Origin: Zychaea mexicana
Lineage: Eukaryota > Mucoromycota > Mucoromycetes > Mucorales > Lichtheimiaceae
DNA: 64,000 bases
Reading direction: 5' to 3'
Assembly: GCF_025766255.1 (NCBI RefSeq)
Contig: NW_026516666.1
Span: forward strand, 558,001 to 622,000
Of the stretch, positions 50,172 through 62,416 are shown piece by piece (within the stretch, counting starts at the first letter, position 1; each line of letters begins with the position of its first letter). The position numbers were made by a program, and so were the translations under genes. The notes beneath the pieces are model-generated. The model saw only the letters and a list, made by a program, of their open reading frames with translations, was not told the DNA's origin and ran no database searches.

Positions 50172-51508
50172 TCAATGATGATCGGTATGACTGTTGTTGT
50201 TGTTATGGTACACGCGGTCTTTGCTGCTTCTGGAGTAATGATCATTCACAAACATCATGATGGCATGGGCAGCAGCAGCAACCGGAGAGCTGGGCGGGCT
50301 GGGTTCATCACTTTCGGTTTCGCCTCCAGAAAATCGATCATCATTGGTAACACTGTGAAATGCTGAGGCCGGTTTCTTCTGCGTACGACCATCCCAATCG
50401 GGTCTTCGAAGTAGTGTGGTCCGTGTTTGACTACTGTTGCCACCGTCCCGCTCGTCGTCAAACTCATTGGGTTCAATGTTGCTGAGGTCAGGCTGAGGCT
50501 GCGACGACGAAGAACCAACCGCACTTAACCCACCTGTATCTTGATCGCCCTCTGTCATTGCAATCGCATACGACAAGAAGTCCAGCGAGCTCTTTGGTTG
50601 CTGTTGCTCTTGTTGTTCATGTTCCTCTTGCTCATGCTGAGGGCACATTCGTTCTTCTTCCGCCGTTGTAGTGCTTTCCATATCTTGTGTTTCATCCTCC
50701 TCTTCTTGTTCCTCGCTCTGTTCCCGTTCCAATCTCTCTTCAAGCGATGGTTGCTGCTCTTTCTGTGTATGATCGTGATCATAATAAGGTTGTTGCTGCT
50801 GCTCCACTCTCGTAGCTCGTTCTAAACGTTTTTGCTCCTTGTCACCAGGGTGGTAGAAGCGGTAGGGATCCCGTGGAGGTCGGGGCTGTATTTGACGCGG
50901 TCGTATCTCCATTGGCTGCGAAATAAGCTCGCGTCGTCGAGGCAACTGCTGGCTCTTTCGCTTCTTGTAGGTGTGATGCGCAGGTGGAGGTGATGGGGCG
51001 GATAGGGTACGCGTCAAACGCGCGCGTTTCGCTTTGCTGGTCCTCGCGGAAGGCACTTGTGCGCGTTTGTCGAGGATATCCTGTTGCGTGACGCGAGGCC
51101 TGGGGATCTCGCTGTACATTTGACGTTGCTTCTTCTTCCACATCATTTCGACGTCAAATAGTGTGCTGCTCTCCCATCCATGGTGCAGTTTGAAGCATGC
51201 AAAGTCGAGCCTTGTTTTTAATGACGCCAAGTGCTGTAACGGTTATTGATGTTGTCGATAAGCACGACGCGTAAATAATAAGGTTAGTTTTCGCTTCTTC
51301 TTAGCTTATATGCACTATTGCAAGCTCATGACTCCAACATGATGTTTTTTTCTGGATGGCCATGTTTCAGAACAACGGATAAAAAAAAGCTTACTCGAGA
51401 CACGTCGGTAGGGGATGATGGTATATCGTCAAATGATTTTTCCTGGGACGACGGAGGGGTTACTGGAGCATCTGCTGGATGCAATATCGACGGTGGTGCG
51501 ACTTGCAT
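50172..51508 (-). CDS. Whi5/Nrm1-like G1/S transcriptional repressor
   Basis: A 391-aa protein in two exons (51395-51508 and 50172-51233, phase 0). Just after the splice lies LASLKTRLDFACFKLHHGW, matching the short GTB helix of the Whi5/Nrm1 family, which binds SBF/MBF cell-cycle transcription factors and represses G1/S genes. The rest is disordered: basic stretches (KAKRARLTR and TYKKRKS, possible nuclear signals), Glu/Gln-rich coils, and several SP/TP sites (LSAPSPPP, APVTPPSSQ, PSPPSSP) that could be CDK targets. ATG 51508 was chosen as the first ATG in frame. An acceptor-like sequence lies upstream, so an extra 5' exon is possible. The promoter carries an ACGCGT box. Confidence 0.75.
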
Positions 51509-51645
51509 TTTAGTTAAGTCGTTGTTGAGTCGCTGGGTGGATTGAAGAGTGGGAAAAGGGAACTTAAGCTGAAAAAGGAACAAAAGAATAAAAGGTCAGG
51601 TTTTTCCACGCGCGGATGCAATAAAAAAAAAGGTTCAAAATCAAC

Positions 51646-51651
51646 ACGCGT
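51646..51651. promoter_or_regulatory. MCB box ACGCGT in Whi5-like promoter
   Basis: A palindromic ACGCGT 138 bp upstream of the Whi5-like ATG, with related GCGCG words nearby (about 51607-51614, 51668-51675 and 51700-51707). ACGCGT is the MBF binding site in yeasts, so the gene may be under MBF control. Confidence 0.55.
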
Positions 51652-52423
51652 TGCGGAAAAGAAAAGGGGCGCGTGTTTAAAATCCCGTCTCATGTTTTAG
51701 TGCGCGTTTCTGTAGTGTCTCCGCTTCCCCCTCACTCTCTCTCTCAGTCCTATACACTCAAGGACTCAAGCATAAACACGCTCCCACTGCCAATGATGCT
51801 TTTTCGCTTATTTAATAAATCATTTAATAATGGTGTCTGCCGCCGTAATAATATTATAATGGCACTTGATTGATCATTTTCCATCTTCTTGCAACGGGCA
51901 CGTACACACAAATGGTCCCATGTTGATCACGAGTTATATCCTTCTATGGTCACCCACTATGTTGATTAATACGTCATCCCATTAACTCGCGTAAAGAGCA
52001 TCTTTCTGCCGCGACATACACAAATGAAGGCATTAGACTGATGTATCCGCACAGTCTCTGGATGCAATGGTATCTACCGCTGCAAAATACGCGAAGCAAA
52101 AAAGAATAAACCTACTATGTCTGAATAGCATTTGGCTTAGTTTTTACACGCTATCGACATTGCTTAGTAGACATGATGATCATTTATTACGTCCAACTAT
52201 ACACAGATATACAATCTATTGATGCATGAGCACTGACGTTATTTGGATCGATAGATATATACAATAGATACGCAAACTAAGATAGTGCAGATTTCTTTGT
52301 ACCCGCACTATTAGTTCTGTATTAATGCATCAGTTGTATAAGCATCGCGTTTATTGCAATCAAATCCACATGTCTGCACCCCTAAAACAGATAAATGCCT
52401 GCAAATATACACATATAAAGATG

Positions 52424-52442
52424 CTCTCTCTCTCTCTCTCTC
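52424..52442. repeat. (CT)n microsatellite
   Basis: Uninterrupted CT run in non-coding DNA. Confidence 0.85.
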
Positions 52443-52716
52443 CCGCTTGTACCTCTTTTTCCTTCCTGACCTCTTGCAGATCCATGATGCTACCCTTTTT
52501 TCCTCTTTGAACTAACCAACCTTTCCGCCATCTAATTGAAAGTTGCTGGCAGCAGAAAAAAGGTCCAAACTCAACGCAATTGAAACAGCAAACGAATAGA
52601 TAGCTGGTGCCTATTTAACCTCTTCTTCGAGCACAGGACAACGATAGCTTAAAGAACCCGATGTCAATTTTAGCTTAACGATGGTGACCATGCCTACAAG
52701 GGAGGAGTCTTATTTC

Positions 52717-52779
52717 GTTGCTATGCAAATGGTTACACCACGGAAACCTTGGCAACGATACTTTTCCGTTGCTAGGCAA
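52717..52779. promoter_or_regulatory. Cluster of three X-box-like (RFX-type) motifs
   Basis: GTTGCTATGCAA (52717-52728), CCTTGGCAAC (52747-52756, opposite orientation) and GTTGCTAGGCAA (52768-52779) each resemble the GTTGCC...GGCAAC palindrome bound by RFX proteins. Three in 63 bp is unlikely to be chance, but the target gene is unclear. Confidence 0.4.
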
Positions 52780-53098
52780 TAAACAGCAAAGCCAGTAACG
52801 AAGGCGCTTATAAACGCACTGACCAATTGAAGAGAAGGCTTTCTCACAATAAGATAGTTTTTCACTTTCTCGCCGTCATATATATTATTTTTCGAGATTT
52901 GCACGACTGGCTTTTGCGTTTTTCTTGTTCAAAAAAATGTCAAGGATCAAATACATTACAAAAAAAAACCAATGGCCGTTGAGGAATCATGATGAGAACA
53001 ATTACATGTGTTAATTAATGGTCAAAGTAGATGTTCCAATAGTAGCCTTCGCAGAATATCAAATATCGTGAATTTTTCATAACTTTAAAAAAGTCGCG

Positions 53099-53290
53099 GA
53101 TAATGCGAGTTAAATTGCGCGACGCGTATGCGTGTATTCGATTCGGTTTGCGCGCTCTTGTGAATGTGGCGTAATCGAAAAAGTAAAAAAAATTCAGGGC
53201 GCGTTACGCGCGGGTCAAAAGTCCGAAGCGCGTATCAATTGAAAAGTAAAAAAAATGGTAGAAGTAAAAAAAAAGTAACAACGCGCTAGG
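53099..53290. promoter_or_regulatory. CpG-rich segment with MCB-like words
   Basis: An AT-rich region is interrupted by many GCG/CGCG words, including ACGCGT at 53122-53127 and GCGCGTTACGCGCG at 53199-53212, interleaved with repeated AAGTAAAAAAAA tracts. It may be a promoter of an unannotated transcript or a distal element of the Whi5-like gene. Confidence 0.35.
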
Positions 53291-54171
53291 ATGTGCGTAC
53301 CCGGGCCCCTAGTTCTAGGTTCCTCTCCGCCCATCTTTACCATCTGTGGGGTGAAGAAGAGAGAACAAAAAGGTTCGATGTGTTTCTTTTGCAGGTCAAG
53401 TATTTTATTCCATGTACTAGCACTAATTGATTTTTTCCTTGTGCGAACGTCCTTTTTATTAATGTACAACCTACATTCAATTGTATCGCGCTATCTGCTG
53501 TGCCAGTATTGAGGCAAACCGGTTATCATCCTTTGCTAAAAAAAAATAGACTCCGGCCATCGTCATCGTTCCATCTAGTTTTTGCATCCTCTGGCTGTTG
53601 TGGTCACTTTCGTTAAGAAAACACCGTTGTTCTCTCTTTCCCATTAGCTTTTACCAATTATATAGTGTGGCACAGCTCATCAGATTGTTGAATCAAACTG
53701 ATACGGGTCGCATTTATTCCCGCGAAAATAAGCCATGCCTGGGATGAAGCCATCATATCTATTTTTAGGAACACCCACACAGAATTTTGGTGACCAGGAC
53801 AACAGCCTGTATTAGTAACAACGACAATACCAATGGATTGCCATTTTCTTAAGGTTGATGTGGATAAGGGTATGTCTCTCTTCCATATTTTTTTTTACTT
53901 CATTTTATGATTGGTAATCAGCCGGAAGGAAATAAGGTCTTATGTTTTTGATTTACAGCATTTGCGTTTGAAAGTTGAAACTGTATATGCTAGAAGTCAA
54001 AGAGAAAAAGAAACGGAGAGGATGATCTGGTAGATACAAATGAGGAAAGAAATAAGAGGAAGCAAAAGATGAAATTACACTCGTTATGAAGAAAAAAAAT
54101 GTGGGAAGAGAAGGAAGACTACTATATATAACATGCTACTACTACTAGCTTAAGAGCTACGATGTTCTCTC

Positions 54172-57100
54172 TTAATTATCAAAGTTGTGCAGTGTTCGAC
54201 CAACCAGATAATTATCCTCACGCACTGTTTGTACCCACGTCTGCCCAAACTTTGCTCCTACTCGACACAAGCAATACACGCCTGCACCAGCTAGTGCGGC
54301 AGGATACATGATTTGAATCATTCTGATTTGTCGTCCTAGATCTTCTTCGCCTATAACAAAGAATCATGTTAGCCAACGGTATTGTTAGAAGTTCCTTCTA
54401 TCTCTAACAACGTCCAAGATAGTATATTACCTAAAAGTTTGATGTTTGCCAGGGCCATTGAAAAGGGAAGGACCGTCATGAGGAGTGTCGCTGCAATGAT
54501 AGGTGTGATGAATTTCGTTGTTATTTCTCGTATATTAATCGCTCGAACGTCGGGCTGGAAAATCTATTGAATTAAAATGAGTACCAAAAAAGTCTTACCA
54601 TGTTATACCACTAGCATCTTTATAAACAAGTAGAAAAGCTTACCATATTCACATGATCGCGCCATGGGTTCTCTGGACCCAAATGTATCACTCCATGCAT
54701 TGTACTCATACATGCAATACCCCTTGTCCACAGGGCAACAACTTCTACCGTCGGTGCTTGAGCTCCGTAGTTTTGCAAAGGCATGATAAAGTAGAGCTCT
54801 ACAACCGCTCCCAGCATCAAAGGTACTATGATTCCAAGAGCCACACCTAGGTAGGTGACCTTGCCCATCTATGATAGAAAGATATTGATAAATGCATATT
54901 TCTATACACACTCCACTCAAGTATTAATAACGAAGGAAAACCTACCCAACGCAATGAGCCTGAAACATAATAGTAGATCCGTCCGAGTAGCAAGCTACTT
55001 GAAGCTTGGCGAGTCAAATCCAGTACTGCATCTGCCAATTTGCATATCGACACGATCCCGAGAAGCATCAATGTCGCACCAACGGAATAGGCGTATAAAT
55101 CATGTACTTCGCCAGGCGCTTCCAGCCATCGCTCAAACACAATACGTCCAAGCGCAATTGGGAGCACAGTAAGTGTACAGATGAACACGCTACAAGAAAG
55201 CCACATGGCCAAAAGAAACAAGATCATGCGTTGCTTGAACCGAGGAGGAACGTAAACGATGCAAGTGTTTATCGGTAATAGATTCGGTCCGCCTGCAGCA
55301 GCGGGGTGGCCTAATCGTCGCTCGGTCGCATCGAGAATATGTAAAGTTTCGGGATGGACGGGGACCAGCATCCGACGTGTTGGATCAAAAGGAACTGCGT
55401 CATGTTTCGGCGCCAGGACAATTTGTCCGTCACGTATGAAAGCGGCTTCGCTGTACTCACCGACAAGTGGGTTCAGGTTGGCTGGTGGATGCAGCCATGC
55501 AGCCCATGTCTTGTAGTGCCAGACACCTTCTTCGGACGCGTGTCGTTCTCCGAACAAGAAGGATGTCAGTCGTAGTGTACGAGTAAGGAACCGCATCCAT
55601 TGGACAGCTAGAGTTTTCAAGGCTCGCTTTGGCTCAAAGTATTTCACTAAGGCCGGGATTAGAATGTGGATTGCCAGAAAGTCGATCGGTAAGGTTGAGA
55701 GTGGTTGACTAAAAATGCCGTAATTGATTTAATCTTTCAATCCAAACTATTATACACGTTGCCGCTTGAAGGAAAAAAGCCTGATTTTTCTGCGATTAAT
55801 AGCAGTAGCAGTAACCATAATTACTTACAGCATGTTCCAACGCAAGGGTAAAATACCTTTGCCTGCGTAACCAAGACACCAAACGAATCCACCCACACCA
55901 GCAACGATAACACATGCATATGTGATTCCACTGGCGCCAATCTTTTGCAGCTGGGTCAATACCGGCCGTTCAACGATCTCCTTGATAGGATGAAACTGGG
56001 GATCGTTCGGATCGCGAATAAACCAAAGGACACCCGGTCGAACAATTTCACGACACACTGTAACGAGGATAGCAAAGAAAAACATGAACGATGTGCCCAG
56101 GAACCAATGTAGAAAGACAGAAGCAAGTGGGTGGGATTGAAGATAGGCGAGTCTGCTGTCAACAGTGGCGTCTCGGAAGAGCGAAAGCGAGGACACATCC
56201 ATAAGAATGCCACACACAATGGGGAATAATAGTAGCTCGATGGCGATGAACATGGCAACCTTAAGGATGATGCCTTGTTGTTGGACTACTTGGCGTGCAG
56301 ATCGACCAAAGGTTGCATAGGCTACATGGGCTCGAGACAGGTACCACGAGCTGCCGGTGATGATCACTGCATAGCCTATAATAATACAAACGAAGCGATC
56401 GAACGCGGAGTGGCCAGTAGCAAAACCGTGGTATCGTATGAGGGCATCGTGAGCTGCTGGCTTGATATGTTGATCAATCAGTTGATTCATCGCTATTTGG
56501 GTATCGCTCCAGTTGGTTGGTATCTTTGCTGCTGTTGCTGAGAACAATTTGGACAATGCTATTTGAATTCCACCATCACTAAGAGCATTGCTCCCGGTTG
56601 CGATTGTCGATGAGCTGGTGGCTGCTGTGGTTGTGACGACAGTGCTATCAAAGGGGTATACTTGTTGGATCAGGCGTTGAGCCTTTGTCACACCATTGGC
56701 GATTGCTTCGTAAATGTAAGCCGTAGCCTCATGCTGGCCAAGTCTGTTAAATGAACGTTCTTGACTTTGAATAAAGCTCGATACGCATGGCCACAAATAA
56801 CTCGTGCATATCGTAAAGACGGTGTCCAGGAGAGGATCCGTGACTTTGCGCACGAGCCAAAGCAAACTGTTGGCGGCTTCGAATGGTGTTGCCTGATTAA
56901 TACCAACCAGTCAGTCAGCCAGCAATGGTTCATTTATCCGCCGTGTCCCTCTTCCGTTTGTGATTTTATTACACGCACGCACACAGATAAACGAGTGTGT
57001 AGAGGAGAGGGATGATAGAGTACTTTACCATGATAAATATAATGCCAACAACATAAGGTATCCATACTGCAGCACCGAGACATAGGCTGATTAATAGTGA

Positions 57101-57755
57101 CATTAGTGCCGAATTTTGAGCCAGCGACACATAATTGCCATGCATGCCTATCGCCTCCAAAATTCCATCAATGTCATCACCAAAGTTATCTTCATCTACA
57201 TCGTTGTCGTCGTTCTCAGCTGCTGGTGGATCATTATTGTTGTTTATGACATTGTTGTTTGGTTGCTGCTGCTGTGGTGGTGGTGGTTCATTGTGATGGT
57301 GATGACGATGATGATGGTCATCATCAGCTGGAGCAGGTAACAGCATATCATTATCGTTCACTTGTTCCTCAAACAACAAAGCACGTCGATGACCGGCGGC
57401 ACGTATGTCAAAATGGTGATCGACATGTCGCATGATCGGAGCGTTAGGGGGTTCTCCACGTGCGACATTTGGGGTGGCAGCAGCTTCTTCGGTATCGCTC
57501 GTTTCACCTTCCGAGGAGTGGGAATAACCTGGTTCCATTGAGCGGCGTGTATCAGAGGAGGAGGATGCCGATGATGATGGTTTAGGGTATGGATCATCTA
57601 CATCCATGACTTCGTCCACTCCACTATTGCCATTTTGTTGTTGTTGATCGAGATTATCATCATCACGATGGTCATTTTGTTGGTATAGCTCGTTTTGCTG
57701 TAGCTCATAGATGGCTTCTCTTCGTCGATCCAACGCTTCATCGGTAGGTGCATCG

Positions 57756-57791
<36 letters not shown>

Positions 57792-59280
57792 AGCTGATGA
57801 TATTGCTGTTCATCTAATTCGTCAAGTTGAATTGTTTCGTCCATGGTTTCAACTCGCTCGTCTTCGTCTTCGTCGTCCTCAAGCTCTGCTGGTATATTTT
57901 GTATAATCCACTCGCGTAGAAGGAATGCGGCAACAAACGCAATGACGACGATGCAGGTAATAACTTGACCTTCGAAACAGTCTGCCAGAAATGCTCTATT
58001 TATATTTTTATAAAAGTCATGAGTTGATCTATCAGCCTACGCGCCACCTTCTAATTCATCCAACATGTCCTCCTCTCCTACAGAGACTTACTTTGAGTTG
58101 AAGCTTTCTAGCAACTTTTCGATATTTGCAGAGTGAGGAAACACGGTGGTGATAGATTGATGTGCGTCGTGGAATAAGTCTTGTGCTGCTGCTGTGATTG
58201 TTGCTGATGATGCGTCGGAAGTGATCGGTGACAAGGATGAAGAAGATGGCGATGATGATGATGATGCTGATGATGATATTAATGATGCTACTGTTGATGA
58301 TGTTGTTGATGAGGATGAGAATGCTGCTTTTGCTGTTGCTGTTGCCGTTGCCGTGATTGTAGTTGTGGCGGTGTTAGTAGCATTAATGATGCTGATACTC
58401 TGAAAACGACTTAATCGATGTGCCAGATTTTCTCCACTCCACAGATAGAATCGCCAGGTCCATACTGTTAAATATGGCAATACAAGAAGCCAGACTGAGG
58501 AAACGATGGCGGCTCGAGCTGCTGTACAGGCAAGGAACACTAGCTTTATGTAGAACTGCTTGACGAACAACGTAGCCGGTAACGTGTCTGGCATATCGGA
58601 TCGATATACTAAGATTGTTGATCCGAAGTACATTAGCTTCGTATTTTATATACTTTTAAAGATCGAGGCAACAGTAACGAACAGTATAGAAAAAGAAGCT
58701 CGCATATATTATTTAACGGCTTAACACATACCTGGAGTGAAAGAAAATGGGTGTTCGCAAAGCTCGCAATACCTACATGGCAATCTCTTTCAGTTTTTTT
58801 CCCTTATTTTTTTCTTTCTTCACCTTCTCCCTCTTTTGAGAAGCATTTCTCTTTTTTTGCTCATTACTTCTTTCGGCTGTGCGATAACCATTCTGTTAAG
58901 CTGCATAAGATACACATAAACTCAGTCAGTCAGTAACGTATGTGTGGGGTTACAACTGAATACCCGCGGGACCCATCGCCCAAAAGACCTTGAAAAGAAA
59001 AAAATGAGCTGTTTACAATTACCAATCCTGATGTACATGGCGAATACTGCCAGAGCATTTGCATGGGTGGAACAAAGGTTGCTCAGGCGTGGCGCCGCAG
59101 CGACAGACCCGACAGATTTCTGGTATAGCAAAAGAATAAAACGTGTAGACACCGTATGAAAGACAATGACAACAGTTAACGAAAAAGACAGAGTTCTCGT
59201 AAGCAGTCAAACATTTGTCAATGGCAAAGGTAGAAAGTGAGTAGCTGTTCAATTTGCTTCTTACCAGCATCCTCGTCCAT
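54172..59280 (-). CDS. SSM4: DOA10/SSM4 (MARCH6/TEB4) membrane ubiquitin ligase
   Basis: A 1344-aa protein in 11 exons: 59265-59280, 59023-59119, 58868-58900, 58732-58772, 58092-58608, 57029-57995, 55829-56892, 54946-55708, 54644-54868, 54431-54563 and 54172-54350. All phases agree. DOA10 is the RING-CH E3 ligase of the ER and inner nuclear membrane that marks misfolded and short-lived proteins for degradation. The complete RING-CH is visible: Cys8, Cys11, Cys25, Cys27, His35, Cys38, Cys51 and Cys54, then HPFSFTPVY. The conserved REWIIQN block, many membrane segments and the C-terminal [13 protein letters not shown] motif confirm the family. Exon 5 carries a Ser/Thr/Ala-rich loop. Exon 6 carries an acidic loop with a poly-Gln run (about 57750-57795) and His runs. 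Confidence 0.95.
57750..57795. repeat. CAA repeat encoding poly-Gln in DOA10
   Basis: A trinucleotide run within exon 6 of the DOA10 gene (minus strand) encodes about a dozen consecutive Gln in a cytoplasmic loop. Likely length-polymorphic. Confidence 0.85.
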
Positions 59281-60538
59281 GGAAGCTAGTAGTTGGTTAG
59301 GGTATGGAAATAAGGGGAGAGAGGGGCACGGGTTTTTTAAAGTCAAGAAAAGATTTGGTGCTGGCTTTAATTAGCAATCAAAATTGGAGATAGGAAAATA
59401 GACAGACATGCTACCAGTAGCAAACGAAAGTGAAATAAAGGAAGTGTTGTTATAGCTTTGCTATTTGAATAGGCATTATGAGGGCTGTGTTACAAATTCT
59501 TCTTTTTTTTCATGCTATGTGCAAACCAGTAGGTTTCTTCTGCTGTAAATCTAGAGGATGCATGACAGCAACAAACAGCGCACCGGACCTGTAACCACGA
59601 CTTATTGGATTTGGATGCGCCTTCCTTTGACAGAAGAGCGTGATATTGTCGACTATATTAATAAAGCTCTCAGAAACGAGCACTAGAGGATCAAGTTCAT
59701 GCTTCTGGACTTTGCTGCCTTTCGTCATGCTTAAAAAAGAAAGCTGTTGGTGTAGAGCATGGTAGCAGCAATCATTAAAGGGTCGATCTCTATTTTTCAC
59801 ACATAAGAGAAAAGAATCGATAAGATAAACTGTAATTTCTTTTATGATAAAGTAATAAGCTATATACAACAAACTACTAGCATCTTGTGATGCTGTACTA
59901 TAGTAGTAAAAACAACGTAGCACAGCTTACGTCAGGATGATGATGGCCAAATTTTTCATCTATCATCTGTAAGAGTATAAAAACATCGACCATGCTCTAA
60001 TGTACATAGGTATGCATTTGTAAGTTTATACTACAGCATGTATTTAAAAGTTTCGTAAGATCAGCCATTGTCAGAATGTTTCGACAATAAGGCCGCATCT
60101 AAAGAGCGCGCAGCATTAAGAGTTGGCAACAACTGCGCTACTTGACAGCGGACTGCTCTAAGTGTAAATCATGCACCAATACCTGGTGGGTGCGATCTCC
60201 TTGCACTTTACGCGTCAAACATTCAATATTGCAGCAGATGATCCTCGCAAGCTAACTAACAAAAAAGTTTTCTGTGTGGTTCTAAGAAATGTGTGATTTT
60301 ACTCTAAACAAAACAAAAAATAGAGAGAGAGGAATATATACTGGGTGATATCATCAGTCGTATAGGTCTTTAGATATATAAAAGGATGGGTAATATATGT
60401 AGTAGATGATGATGGAAAATATAAAAACTTTTCTTTTTTGTGGTGTAGGCAGGGGGCAGGGAAAAGGGTCTTTTTGGAATAAGTAAACGAGTGTGTTTGT
60501 GTGTAATGAAAAAGAAGAGACGGGTATCGTTTGTTTGG
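59281..60538. other. Intergenic region, no firm gene
   Basis: Contains DOA10 promoter DNA and the 3' flank of the BAX-inhibitor-like gene. One ATG-started minus-strand frame of 72 codons (59510-59728) reads as plausible protein but has no recognised domain or splice partner. A GT run occurs near 60489-60505. Confidence 0.4.
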
Positions 60539-61834
60539 TTAGTGATCTGGACCCGGATGCAGAAGTTCCGGAAACATGTCGACATGATCGGTCAATTCGC
60601 ACAGGTTATGTAAGCATCGCATTGGGTATAAAAGATCAATGTAGGCCGAGATATTCGCCAGGATAAAGTCGTCGACGGTAACGTTCCCCATGATGTAATA
60701 TAGCTCCATCACGAGGTATCCACAAAGGAGCAATGATAGTAGCATTGGGAGCAAAATCGTGATAGGGTCCATGTCGTACACACGCCGTAACCATGGTGAA
60801 CTAATGCAGATCATCACTGCACTAACAAGACTAAACATTTTTGGACGTATCAGCTTATATGTTTGACTTGCTTCTTCTTCCTTTTCCATACGAGCAACTT
60901 ACATAGGCTTGGTGCCTGAAAAGCTGTATTGTGATTGAAAAGTGTAGAGCAGGACACCACATAGACCGAAGATGGTCATAAAGATAACGAGGATGCCATC
61001 AACATAACATAATTTAGACACTGAATGTGTAATATATGCATGAGTACCGTGCTGTTGTCATCCTGGAAGAAGTACACCTTACTTTATCGCCTCTTCTCTA
61101 CACCCCACACCCCATAAAAATCCCCACCGTCACAACCAAACAACCCGGAATACGAACCAATATCAGACACGATCGCCGCGATAAGTAGCGAAAAAACGAA
61201 AAGTAAACTGACTCGACCCGTGTGTGAGAGCTGAAAGTATCGCATCCATAGCTGCCATGCCAGGATAAACGCTACCAGAAATGTAGGAATTAATGGCATC
61301 CACCAAGCGTATTTGCTATGCATATATTATGCGTAGTTAATAATAAGGTTCATTAGGTCCAGTAGGACCAGTATACGTAGGAAAAAGAGAGAGGATAGAC
61401 AGACAGACACGCTCGACAGCTTCTAGGTATAGAGATATGACCAATGCAAAACCTAAATTCTTACCTTCTTTGTAACCAGTGAAATATAGGGTCGATACGA
61501 ACTAGGAGTGTTGCTAAGGACCCCATGGCAACGAACTGCACCGTCGTGATGCAGAATGACTTGCGCACGAATACTATGGAAACCCCCAAAAGCTCTGAGT
61601 TAGCTTTTCTAGTCCAACGGAGCCCCGGGCTTCAAAAAAGTAAAAGAAAGTTGTTGTTTTACTCATTTGTTTCGCGATGCTGCAGCGGTCTACTGCAATG
61701 CCAAAGACGTCAAGGTCATGACCCGAACCGTAACGCTGTATGGTCTCCGAAGATTGGTAATGATAAGTGCTCGGGACGGGTAGAGAGATGGCATTGTACT
61801 TGTTGTGGTTGTGGTTGTTGTTATTGCTGCTCAT
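60539..61834 (-). CDS. BAX inhibitor-1 / TMBIM family membrane protein
   Basis: A 282-aa protein in five exons: 61663-61834, 61465-61573, 61158-61315, 60903-61020 and 60539-60830. The phases agree throughout. TMBIM proteins are small multi-pass calcium-leak and cell-death modulators of the ER/Golgi. After a ~57-residue Asn/His/Ser-rich head, the FVRKSF junction resembles the typical start of the family core. About seven hydrophobic segments follow, and the late ELYYIMGNVTVDDFILANISAYIDL region corresponds to the conserved YD...G...DYI.A...LYLD block. One donor (GTTCGT after 61158) is non-canonical. The family assignment rests on pattern and topology, so it is moderate. The gene is divergent from RAX1 with a 582-bp shared upstream region. 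Confidence 0.72.
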
Positions 61835-62416
61835 CGCCGCTCAGGGACGTTGGAGAGTTGGGGTGAAAGGTAGCGAGAGGTTGTATTGGTTAATTTTGTT
61901 GTCCTTCTTTTGTATTGCGCCCCAAGTAGTTTGAATATGCATAAAGAGGAAAGAGAAAAGAGGAAGAGAAAAAGATGGAAAGAGAAAAGGTGGAAGCTTT
62001 TTTTGTGTTTGTGTGTGTGTGTGTGTGTGCACCTTCCGGCATGCCTGCAAAAAAAAAAGCTTTGGTGCAACATTGACACACAGTATCGAGTGTTGAGCAC
62101 ATAGCATTGACGAAGATAGAGAGAGAGAGAGAAAAAAGGAACCTTTATTTATCTTGTCTATGAACTGCACTACGTATGAGATCATGAATACCAGCCAGTC
62201 GTCTCTGTCTTCTGTCTACCCGTATGTCCATGTCTATCTCTCTCCCTTTATACATAACATACTTTCTCTCTCTATGTATATTAGCTCTCCCAGACTCCTA
62301 TTTTTTTTTGTCATGGTAGAAGCTATAGGCTGTCTTTTGAATTGTGTTGATAACGAGCTTCTTTTTTCCCTCTCTTCTTTTTAACTTTTATTATTACTTT
62401 TGCTTCACACATACAC
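61835..62416. promoter_or_regulatory. Shared divergent promoter region (TMBIM-like / RAX1-like)
   Basis: 582 bp between two divergent ATGs. It contains a GT microsatellite (62011-62029), a GA run (about 62118-62133) and pyrimidine-rich stretches before the RAX1-like ATG. Co-regulation is possible but not shown. Confidence 0.5.
62011..62029. repeat. (GT)n microsatellite
   Basis: Uninterrupted GT run within the divergent promoter region. Confidence 0.85.

Larger units (their letters stand above)
51509..54171. other. Regulatory/intergenic region with cell-cycle-like boxes, no gene recognised
   Basis: 2.7 kb between the Whi5-like gene start and the DOA10 stop. It contains an MCB box near 51646, a CT microsatellite (52424-52442), a cluster of three X-box-like motifs (52717-52779) and a CpG-rich segment with ACGCGT/GCGCG words (about 53090-53290). 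Open frames are short. Confidence 0.5.

Noticed and set aside
59510..59728. 72-codon minus-strand frame after DOA10
   Set aside because: Reads as plausible protein but no family or supporting signals were seen; the longer version of the frame begins at a non-ATG codon.
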